Shown here in pieces: positions 1 through 7,097 of a stretch of 64,000 nt of DNA. The notes below the pieces were generated by a model that was not told the origin of the DNA, did not search any database, and was given only the letters and a program-made list of their open reading frames with translations. The translations under genes and the position numbers were made by a program. Location: NCBI RefSeq assembly GCF_002813445.1, contig NZ_PHHD01000001.1:1922001-1986000 (forward strand). Reading direction: 5' to 3'. Origin of the DNA: Pseudomonas tolaasii NCPPB 2192 (GTDB lineage Bacteria; Pseudomonadota; Gammaproteobacteria; Pseudomonadales; Pseudomonadaceae). Within the stretch, counting starts at the first letter, position 1; every line of letters starts with the position of its first letter.

Positions 1-1
1 G

Positions 2-505
2 TTGCACGCCGAACAGCTGTCGTCGCTGCACGGTTCCAGCCTCGCCGCGCGCTACCACGCGCTGTCGGCGGATCACCTGGAATTCATGACCGAAGAGGAC
101 GCCATCGCCATGGCCGCCTCCGGCACTGTCGCGGTGTTGCTGCCGGGCGCGTTCTACTTCCTGCGTGAAACCCAGTTGCCGCCGATGGAGGCGCTGCGCA
201 AACACGGCGTGAAAATCGCCATCGCCAGCGACCTCAACCCCGGCACCTCGCCGGCGTTGTCGGTACGCCTGATGCTGAACATGGCTTGCACCCTGTTCCG
301 CATGACCCCGGAAGAAGCCCTGGCCGGCGCTACGCAACACGCCGCTACCGCGCTGGGCATGGGCGATACCCATGGTTCGCTGGAAGCGGGCAAGGTCGCC
401 GATTTTGTCGCCTGGCAGATTGATCGCCCCGCCGACCTGGCCTACTGGCTGGGTGGCGAGCTGGATAAACGCGTCGTGCGCCACGGCGTCGATGTCACCG
501 TCTGA
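2..505 (+). CDS. hutI: Imidazolonepropionase, C-terminal part (5' end outside window)
   Basis: HutI hydrolyses 4-imidazolone-5-propanoate to N-formimino-L-glutamate, the third step of histidine breakdown, in the cytoplasm. Only the last 167 residues are in the window. The family is about 400 residues long, so roughly 60% lies to the left. The visible part is the end of an amidohydrolase barrel, with the strand and metal-ligand region AIASDLNPGTSP that is diagnostic of imidazolonepropionases, then the helical and C-terminal beta region ending GKVADFVAW. The reading frame is open to base 2. The stop at 503-505 lies 11 bases before hutG, which marks a hut operon. The identification rests on this motif and the neighbour. 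Confidence 0.93.
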   Translation: MHAEQLSSLHGSSLAARYHALSADHLEFMTEEDAIAMAASGTVAVLLPGAFYFLRETQLPPMEALRKHGVKIAIASDLNPGTSPALSVRLMLNMACTLFRMTPEEALAGATQHAATALGMGDTHGSLEAGKVADFVAWQIDRPADLAYWLGGELDKRVVRHGVDVTV

Positions 506-516
506 GGAGTGTTGTT

Positions 517-1317
517 GTGGATAAGGTTCTGACGTTCAAACAAGGCCGCGTGCCGCTGCTGATCAGCATGCCCCACGCCGGCCTGCGCCTGACGCCTGCG
601 GTCGAAGCCGGGTTGATCCCCGAGGCGCAAAGCCTGCCGGACACCGACTGGCACATCCCCGCGCTGTATGACTTTGCCGAAGAACTCGGCGCCAGCACCC
701 TGGCCGCCGAGTATTCGCGGTTTGTGATCGACCTGAACCGGCCGTCGGACGACAAGCCCTTGTATGCAGGCGCCACCACCGGGCTGTACCCGGCGACACT
801 GTTCGACGGTGTGCCCTTGTTCCGTGAAAGCCAGGTGCCGTCCGAGGAAGAGCGCGCGATTTACCTGCAAAAGGTCTGGGGCCCTTACCACCGCGTGCTG
901 CAGGAAGAGCTGGCGCGCCTGAAAGCCGAGTTCGGCTACGCACTGCTGTTTGACGCGCACTCGATCCGCTCGGTGATCCCGCACCTGTTTGAAGGCAAGT
1001 TGCCGGACTTCAACCTTGGCACCTTCAACGGCGCCGCCTGCGACCCGGAACTGGCCAGCCAATTGGAAGCCATCTGCGCCCGGCACCCGCAGTACACCCA
1101 TGTGCTCAACGGGCGCTTCAAGGGCGGGCATATCACCCGCCATTACGGCGACCCGGCGCAGGATATTCATGCGGTGCAGTTGGAGTTGTGCCAGAGCACG
1201 TATATGGAAGAGGTTGAGCCGTTCCGGTATCGGCCGGACCTGGCAGAACCGACGCGGGTGGTGTTGAAGCAATTGCTGGAAGGGTTGTTGGCCTGGGGGC
1301 GCAAGCGTTACGGCTGA
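517..1317 (+). CDS. hutG: N-formylglutamate deformylase
   Basis: HutG hydrolyses N-formyl-L-glutamate to glutamate and formate, the last step of the five-step histidine route used by pseudomonads. It is a 266-residue protein, normal for the HutG amidohydrolase family. Family motifs are present: SMPHAGLRL near residue 20, LLFDAHSIRSV around residue 147, and FKGGHITRHYGDP around residue 205, which supply the histidine and aspartate ligands expected for the metal site. The start is a GTG at 517, preceded by GAGGAG directly after the hutI stop, so the two genes are translationally close. It is the last gene of the hut operon here, and a REPIN follows it. Confidence 0.95.
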   Translation: MDKVLTFKQGRVPLLISMPHAGLRLTPAVEAGLIPEAQSLPDTDWHIPALYDFAEELGASTLAAEYSRFVIDLNRPSDDKPLYAGATTGLYPATLFDGVPLFRESQVPSEEERAIYLQKVWGPYHRVLQEELARLKAEFGYALLFDAHSIRSVIPHLFEGKLPDFNLGTFNGAACDPELASQLEAICARHPQYTHVLNGRFKGGHITRHYGDPAQDIHAVQLELCQSTYMEEVEPFRYRPDLAEPTRVVLKQLLEGLLAWGRKRYG

Positions 1318-1324
1318 GATCGCT

Positions 1325-1397
1325 ATCGCAGGCAAGCCAGCTCCCACCTTTGACGGTATTCATAAATCAAAAGTGTGGGAGCTGGCTTGCCTGCGAT
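1325..1397. repeat. REPIN, class 1 (GTGGGAGCTGGCTTGC family)
   Basis: Two inverted copies of a 23-base REP, the left one reversed, face each other across about 27 bases. The arms are near-perfect complements, so the transcript can fold into a long hairpin. It lies between hutG and the next gene and may act as a transcript end or mRNA stabiliser. Confidence 0.9.
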
Positions 1398-1534
1398 GAG
1401 GCCCGCACAGTCGCCCCAGTGCAACTGCCCGTCGCCACAGTTCGTGTTAACCCGATTCCCGCTCGGTAAGGTTGTGAATACGGCGCGTCAGACGCCACTC
1501 CCCACAATAAAAACTGCCGAGTGAGCCCTCATCC

Positions 1535-2470
1535 ATGAAAAAACTGTTGTTGACCCTCACCTGCATTGCGCTGATCAGCGCCAACGCCATGGCCGCCGAA
1601 CCGGCCTCCTGCAAAAGCATTCGCATGGGCGTGGTCAGCTGGACCGACGTCATCGCCACGTCCGGCATGGCCGACGTGTTGCTCAATGGCCTCGGCTACG
1701 ACAGCAAGCAGACCAGCGCCGTGCAGCAGATTATCTTCGCCGGCATTCGCGACAAGCGCCTGGACATCTTCCTCGGCTACTGGAAACCGGCCATGGACAA
1801 CAACATCGCGCCGTTCCTCGCCGCCAAACAGGTCAAGGTCTTCGACAAGCCGAGCCTGGCCGACGCCCAGGCCACCCTCGCGGTGCCGCAGTACGTGGCG
1901 GACGCGGGCCTGAAAACCTTCGCCGACATCGCTCGTTTCAAAGACAAGCTGGGCGGCAAGATCTACGGCATCGAACCCGGCAGCGGCGCCAACACCGATA
2001 TCCAGAAAATGATCGACACCAACCGCTTTGGCCTCGGCGGCTTCAAGCTGGTGGCTTCCGGTGAAGCCGGCATGTTGGCGGCGGTGCAACGTGCGGTGAA
2101 CCGCAAGGAGTTCGTGGTGTTCGTCGGCTGGACCCCGCACCCGATGAACATCAACATGAAGATGGCTTACCTCACCGGCAGTGAAGACGTGTTCGGCCCC
2201 GACGAAGGCCGCGCGACGGTGTCCACCGTCACCGCACCGGATTTCGCCGAGCGCTGCCCGAACGCCAATCGCCTGCTGGAAAACCTCACCTTCACCGCCG
2301 CCCAGGAAAGCCAGTTGATGGTGCCGATCATGGACCGTAAGTCCCCGCAGGATGTGGCGAAACAATGGTTGCGTGATCATCCAGAGGATTTGCAGCGCTG
2401 GCTGGCGGGGGTTACCGCGTTTGACGGCAGTGATGGCGTGGCGACAGTGCTGGCCAGTCTCCAACCCTGA
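1535..2470 (+). CDS. ABC transporter substrate-binding protein, glycine betaine/choline (OpuAC/ChoX) type
   Basis: Periplasmic binding protein of 311 residues with a clear signal peptide: MKKLLLTLTCIALISANAMA, cleavage likely after AMAA near residue 21. The mature part matches the OpuAC fold of choline, betaine and carnitine binders: RMGVVSWTDVIATSGMAD at the start, DIFLGYWKPAMD, IYGIEPGSGANTDIQ and FVVFVGWTPHPMN. Such proteins bind quaternary amines through aromatic residues, and several Trp/Tyr are in the right motifs. The best-known members near hut genes (HutX) bind histidine, so the ligand is uncertain. There is no permease or ATPase gene beside it, so it must share a transporter encoded elsewhere. 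It stands alone between two REPINs. Confidence 0.8.
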   Translation: MKKLLLTLTCIALISANAMAAEPASCKSIRMGVVSWTDVIATSGMADVLLNGLGYDSKQTSAVQQIIFAGIRDKRLDIFLGYWKPAMDNNIAPFLAAKQVKVFDKPSLADAQATLAVPQYVADAGLKTFADIARFKDKLGGKIYGIEPGSGANTDIQKMIDTNRFGLGGFKLVASGEAGMLAAVQRAVNRKEFVVFVGWTPHPMNINMKMAYLTGSEDVFGPDEGRATVSTVTAPDFAERCPNANRLLENLTFTAAQESQLMVPIMDRKSPQDVAKQWLRDHPEDLQRWLAGVTAFDGSDGVATVLASLQP

Positions 2471-2489
2471 GCCTGATGTGAATCCAAAT

Positions 2490-2576
2490 GTGGGAGCTGG
2501 CTTGCCTGCGATAGCGGTCTATCGGCCAAAGATGCATCAACTGACAGATTGCCATCGCAGGCAAGCCAGCTCCCAC
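2490..2576. repeat. REPIN, class 1
   Basis: Forward REP GTGGGAGCTGGCTTGC plus CTGCGAT, then about 40 bases, then the reverse complement ending CTCCCAC. It sits between the orphan binding protein and the esterase gene and ends only 31 bases before the esterase start. Confidence 0.9.
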
Positions 2577-2607
2577 AGTCGATCTCCATTGAAAGGGATA
2601 TTTGCGC

Positions 2608-3537
2608 ATGTATCCGGTTTCTCCACAGCTTGCTGCCTTCATCGCCAAAACCGAAGCCTTCACCAGCGACGATACCTCCCTGACCGGCCTGCGTCAGAAC
2701 TACGACCGCATGTGCCAGGCCTTCACCCCGCCGAAGCCTGAGGGGCTGCAAGTCTCGGATTTTGCCTTGGGCGGCGTCGGCGTGCGCAGTTACTTGCCCG
2801 AGGTGCACACTCCGGCGGGTGGCTGGCCATGTGTCCTGTATATGCACGGTGGCGGTTGGGCAGTCGGCGGCCTGGACTCCCACGATTTCATCTGTTTCGA
2901 ATTGGCCACGGCGTTGCAAGTGTTGGTGATCGCCATCGATTACCGCCTGGCGCCTGAGTTTCCATTCCCGGCGGCTTACGACGATTGCCGCGCCGTCTGG
3001 AGGGCGATCCAGCAGGGAGAGGGGCCGCACGCCATCAACCTGCAGCGTTTGGCCGTAATGGGTGACAGCGCTGGCGGCAACCTGGCGGCAGCATTGTGCC
3101 TTGGCCTGCGCGATGACGGGCAACCGCTGCCCCGAGCCCAGGTATTGATTTACCCGGGCCTCGGCGGCCCTGCCGATTTGCCGTCGCGTCGCGATTGCAT
3201 GGACGCGCCGCTGCTCAGCACCGCCGACACCGACTGCTACCTGGCGTTGTACCTGCGCGGTACCCGCCAACCATCAGCCTACGCAATGCCGCTGCTGGCG
3301 CAGAGTTTTGCCGGGTTGCCCAAGGCGCTGATCGCCGTGGCGCAATTCGACCCGCTGCGTGACGACGGCATGCTCTATGCCGAGCGCCTGCGCGCGGCGG
3401 GTGCTGAAGCCGTTTTGTATCCGGGCAAAGGTTTGGTGCACGGCTGTTTGCGCGCGCGCGGCCAGGTGCGGGAGGTGGATCAGTTGTACGACTATCTGCT
3501 GCATTACCTGGGGAGCGAAGGGCTGACACAGGTCTAA
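2608..3537 (+). CDS. Alpha/beta hydrolase, hormone-sensitive-lipase-like esterase
   Basis: Predicted carboxylic ester hydrolase of 309 residues, cytoplasmic (no signal peptide). It carries the HSL-family oxyanion motif in YMHGGGWAVGG near residue 80, the nucleophile elbow GDSAGG near residue 150, the acid in AQFDPLRDDG and the histidine in GLVHGCL near the C-terminus, a complete catalytic triad. Length is typical for bacterial HSL esterases. The ATG at 2608 is preferred over an in-frame TTG six bases upstream. A GAAAGGGA ribosome site begins at 2591. The natural substrate cannot be read from the sequence. It is a single gene between a REPIN and pip. Confidence 0.85.
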   Translation: MYPVSPQLAAFIAKTEAFTSDDTSLTGLRQNYDRMCQAFTPPKPEGLQVSDFALGGVGVRSYLPEVHTPAGGWPCVLYMHGGGWAVGGLDSHDFICFELATALQVLVIAIDYRLAPEFPFPAAYDDCRAVWRAIQQGEGPHAINLQRLAVMGDSAGGNLAAALCLGLRDDGQPLPRAQVLIYPGLGGPADLPSRRDCMDAPLLSTADTDCYLALYLRGTRQPSAYAMPLLAQSFAGLPKALIAVAQFDPLRDDGMLYAERLRAAGAEAVLYPGKGLVHGCLRARGQVREVDQLYDYLLHYLGSEGLTQV

Positions 3538-3640
3538 GCGCTCAAGGACATGCTCATTGCACAATTCGGGTTTATGATGCCAGACGGCAGAATAATAGAC
3601 GTCCCCTCAGGGATGAACCCGACACCCTACGGAGCGCGCA

Positions 3641-4612
3641 ATGCAGACTTGGTACCCGCAGATCAAACCCTACGCCCGGCACGATCTGGCAGTCGATGAC
3701 ACCCACACGCTGTACGTCGATGAAAGTGGCTCACCCGAAGGCTTGCCTGTCGTCTTCATCCACGGTGGCCCCGGCTCCGGATGCGATGCCCAGAGCCGCT
3801 GCTATTTCGACCCGAACCTGTACCGAATCGTAACTTTTGATCAGCGCGGCTGCGGGCGTTCAACCCCTCGCGCCAGCCTTGAGAACAACACCACCTGGGA
3901 CCTGGTCGCTGACCTTGAGCGTATCCGCGAACACCTTGGCATCGACAAATGGGTGCTGTTTGGCGGTTCCTGGGGCTCGACCCTCTCTCTGGCCTATGCG
4001 CAAACCCACCCCGAGCGTGTGCTTGGCCTGATCGTGCGCGGCATTTTCCTGGCCCGCCCGCAGGATATTCACTGGTTCTACCAAGAGGGCGCGAGCCGTC
4101 TGTTCCCGGATTACTGGCAGGATTACCTCGCGCCGATTCCTGTGGATGAGCGCCATGACATGATCGCGGCCTACCACAAGCGCCTGACCGGCAACGACCA
4201 GATCGCCCAGATGCACGCGGCCAAAGCCTGGTCCGGCTGGGAAGGGCGCATGCTCGGCCTGTGCCCGAGCCCGCAGCATGTCGAGCGGTTTTCCGAACCG
4301 CAGCGTGCGTTGTCCATCGCCCGTATCGAATGCCATTACTTCACCAATGACTCCTTCCTGGAGCCCAACCAGCTGATTCGCGACATGCACAAGATCGCCC
4401 ATCTGCCTGGCGTAATCATCCATGGCCGCTACGATATGATCTGCACGCTGGACAATGCCTGGGAGCTGCATCAGGCGTGGCCCAACAGCGAGCTGCAAGT
4501 GATTCGCGAAGCCGGCCATGCCGCGTCCGAGCCGGGCATTACCGATGCCTTGGTACGTGCGACCGGCGAGATGGCACGGCGCCTGCTTGATCTGCCGCCA
4601 GAAGAAGCATGA
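3641..4612 (+). CDS. pip: Proline iminopeptidase
   Basis: Peptidase family S33 alpha/beta hydrolase that removes N-terminal proline from peptides in the cytoplasm. It has 323 residues, as usual. The oxyanion motif VVFIHGGPGSGCD is near residue 40 and the nucleophile elbow FGGSWGSTL near residue 110. FDQRGCGRSTPRA and the C-terminal AGHAAS histidine complete the family signature. It overlaps dtd by four bases (ATGA), which implies translational coupling. In P. aeruginosa the pair pip-dtd has the same order. Confidence 0.95.
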   Translation: MQTWYPQIKPYARHDLAVDDTHTLYVDESGSPEGLPVVFIHGGPGSGCDAQSRCYFDPNLYRIVTFDQRGCGRSTPRASLENNTTWDLVADLERIREHLGIDKWVLFGGSWGSTLSLAYAQTHPERVLGLIVRGIFLARPQDIHWFYQEGASRLFPDYWQDYLAPIPVDERHDMIAAYHKRLTGNDQIAQMHAAKAWSGWEGRMLGLCPSPQHVERFSEPQRALSIARIECHYFTNDSFLEPNQLIRDMHKIAHLPGVIIHGRYDMICTLDNAWELHQAWPNSELQVIREAGHAASEPGITDALVRATGEMARRLLDLPPEEA

Positions 4613-5046
4613 AGGGCCTGTTGCAACGGGTGCGAGGCGCCCGGGTAGAAGTGGAAGGCCAAGTGGTCGGGGCCATCGACCAGGGTTTGCTGGTGCTGGT
4701 GGCCGTCGAACCCTCGGACACGCCCGAGAGCGCCGACAAACTGCTGCACAAGCTGCTTAACTATCGGGTGTTCAGCGACGACGAGGGCAAGATGAACCTG
4801 TCCTTGAAGGACATCGGCGGCGGTTTGCTGCTGGTGTCGCAGTTCACCCTGGCGGCGGATACCAAAAGCGGGCTGCGCCCAAGCTTCTCCACGGCGGCGC
4901 CTCCGGCCCTGGGAGCGGCACTTTTTGATCACTTGCTGTTACAAGCGCAACAATTGCATGACAAGGTGGCATCAGGGCGTTTTGGCGCTGATATGCAGGT
5001 GCATTTGGTCAATGATGGCCCTGTGACATTCCTCTTACAGACATGA
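4609..5046 (+). CDS. dtd: D-aminoacyl-tRNA deacylase
   Basis: Dtd cleaves D-amino acids (notably D-tyrosine) and mischarged glycine from tRNA, a proofreading step in the cytoplasm. The 145-residue length is exactly that of the family. The N-terminus MKGLLQRVRGARVEVEG, the substrate motif LLLVSQFTLAAD near residue 80 and the cross-subunit Gly-cisPro motif NDGPVTFLLQT at the C-terminus are all present. Translation is coupled to pip by a 4-base overlap. The 266 bases after it, up to opgG, hold no convincing gene; I could not assign a promoter there. Confidence 0.96.
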   Translation: MKGLLQRVRGARVEVEGQVVGAIDQGLLVLVAVEPSDTPESADKLLHKLLNYRVFSDDEGKMNLSLKDIGGGLLLVSQFTLAADTKSGLRPSFSTAAPPALGAALFDHLLLQAQQLHDKVASGRFGADMQVHLVNDGPVTFLLQT

Positions 5047-5312
5047 ATGTATTAAAAACGACTTTAATGCCTAAAAACGCAGGGTTTCGCTACAAATACT
5101 TCGCTGCCCCTGATGCGTTGTTTCGCGGGCTACTAGATAATCGCGCGCTATGGGGATCAGCGTCGTTTGGTCCATTTTTGACTTAGGTAGAGACTTGTCC
5201 GGCGCACTTTGGGGAATCATTTTGACCCAGGGGAGTCGGAACAATGCTCGCCAACCTGGCATATAGATAGCTGGCCGTTGGTTTTTTGATCTGTTTTCGG
5301 CGAGGGTTGCTC

Positions 5313-7097
5313 GTGATTGTTAGTCCCAGTAATGCACCAAAATTGTCTGCCAAACGGTTACGAAACGCACTGGTAACGGGCTCCGCCCTGTTTTGCCTGT
5401 TCGGCGCGGGTCAACTGTGGGCATTCAGTCTGGATGATGTGTCGGCCAAGGCAAAAGAGCTGGCCGGGCAGAAATACGAAGCTCCGCGCAGCAATCTGCC
5501 GAACGAATTCCGCGAAATGAAATTCGCTGACTACCAGAAAATTCGTTTCCGCAACGAAAAAGCCGAGTGGGCCGATCAAAACACCCCATTCAAGCTGTCC
5601 TTCTATCACCAGGGCATGCACTTCGACACGCCGGTGAAAATCAACGAAGTGACCGCCGACAGCGTGCACGAAATCAAGTACGACCCCACCCGTTTCGATT
5701 TCGGCGACGTAAAGTTTGATCCCAAAGCCACCGAACAGCTGGGTTATGCCGGTTTCCGTGTGCTGTACCCGATCAACAAGGACGACAAGCAAGACGAAAT
5801 CATGACCATGCTCGGCGCGAGCTACTTCCGCGTTGTGGGCAAGGGTCAGGCTTACGGCTTGTCCGCCCGTGGCATGGCCATCGACACCGCCTTGCCGTCC
5901 GGCGAAGAATTCCCGCGTTTTACCGAGTTCTGGATCGAGCGCCCGAAACCGGGTGAAAAACAGCTGGTGATCTTCGCCCTGCTGGACTCCCCGCGTGCCA
6001 CCGGTGCTTACCGCCTGACGCTGCGCCCGGGCACCGACACCATCGTCGACGTCAAATCCCAGATGTTCCTGCGCGACAAGGTCAGCAAACTGGGGGTTGC
6101 CCCGTTGACCAGCATGTTCCTGTTCGGCGCAAACCAGCCGTCCAAGGTGCTCAACTACCGTCGCGAACTGCATGATTCCAGCGGCCTGTCGATTCATGCC
6201 GGTAACGGCGAGTGGATCTGGCGCCCGCTGAACAACCCCAAACACCTGTCGGTCAGCAACTTCAGCGTGGAAAACCCGCGTGGTTTCGGCCTGCTGCAAC
6301 GTGGCCGCGACTTCAGCCACTATGAAGACCTGGACGACAACTACGACAAGCGCCCAAGCGCCTGGATCGAACCTGAGGGCGACTGGGGCAAGGGTTCTGT
6401 CGATCTCGTGGAAATCCCGACCGCCGACGAAACCAACGACAACATCGTTGCCTTCTGGAGCCCGGCCGAGCTGCCGAAAGTCGGCGAGCCGCTGGACGTC
6501 GCCTACCGCCTGCACTGGACCATGGACGAGAAGGATCTGCATCCGGCCGACAGCGCCTGGGTCAAGCAGACCCTGCGTTCCACCGGTGACGTGAAACAGT
6601 CCAACCTGATCCGTCAGCCGGACGGCAGCGTGGCTTACCTGGTGGACTTCGAGGGCCCGTCCCTGAAGAAACTGCCGCCGGACGCCCCGGTTCGCAGCCA
6701 GGTCAGTGTGGGCGACAACGCCGAAGTGGTTGAAAACAGCGTGCGCTACAACGAGCACACCAAAGGCTGGCGTCTGACCCTGCGCATGAAGATCAAGGAC
6801 GCAGGCAAACCGACCGAAATGCGTGCTGCCCTGGTCCAGGACATTCCGCAGCCGGAGCCGGAGAAGGCGTCGACCCAAGTGATCAAGGCCGACAAACTGC
6901 TGGCCAAGCAACACGAGAAACAGGCGAAGAAAGAAGCCAAGGAAGCGAAAGAGGCTAAAGACACCAAAGACGCCAAGGACAAGGACGCCAAGCAGCCTGA
7001 AGCCGCCCCGGCCACGCCACTTTCCACCCCGGAACCGGCCAAGACCGAACAAGTCCTGACCGAAACCTGGAGCTACCAGTTGCCTGCCGATGAGTAA
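5313..7097 (+). CDS. opgG: Periplasmic glucan biosynthesis protein OpgG (MdoG)
   Basis: OpgG works in the periplasm on the beta-glucan backbone made by OpgH to build osmoregulated periplasmic glucans. The protein starts MIVSPSNAP and has an N-terminal export segment around residues 17-38 ending GQLWAFS. Family blocks follow: FRNEKAEWAD, ARGMAIDTALPSGEEFPRF, QTDR-like SNFSVENPRGFGLLQRGRDF and GEWIWRPLNNP. The GTG at 5313 is chosen because GAGGG lies six bases upstream; an in-frame TTG at 5286 has no such site. At 594 residues it is longer than enterobacterial OpgG (about 510). The excess is largely a lysine/glutamate/alanine-rich stretch at about residues 525-575, just before the conserved TETWSYQLP end. 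Its last 8 bases overlap opgH. Confidence 0.94.
   Translation: MIVSPSNAPKLSAKRLRNALVTGSALFCLFGAGQLWAFSLDDVSAKAKELAGQKYEAPRSNLPNEFREMKFADYQKIRFRNEKAEWADQNTPFKLSFYHQGMHFDTPVKINEVTADSVHEIKYDPTRFDFGDVKFDPKATEQLGYAGFRVLYPINKDDKQDEIMTMLGASYFRVVGKGQAYGLSARGMAIDTALPSGEEFPRFTEFWIERPKPGEKQLVIFALLDSPRATGAYRLTLRPGTDTIVDVKSQMFLRDKVSKLGVAPLTSMFLFGANQPSKVLNYRRELHDSSGLSIHAGNGEWIWRPLNNPKHLSVSNFSVENPRGFGLLQRGRDFSHYEDLDDNYDKRPSAWIEPEGDWGKGSVDLVEIPTADETNDNIVAFWSPAELPKVGEPLDVAYRLHWTMDEKDLHPADSAWVKQTLRSTGDVKQSNLIRQPDGSVAYLVDFEGPSLKKLPPDAPVRSQVSVGDNAEVVENSVRYNEHTKGWRLTLRMKIKDAGKPTEMRAALVQDIPQPEPEKASTQVIKADKLLAKQHEKQAKKEAKEAKEAKDTKDAKDKDAKQPEAAPATPLSTPEPAKTEQVLTETWSYQLPADE

Noticed and set aside
5071..5262. 63-codon minus-strand frame before opgG
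   Set aside because: No ribosome site, no recognisable features; chance frame in the gap.
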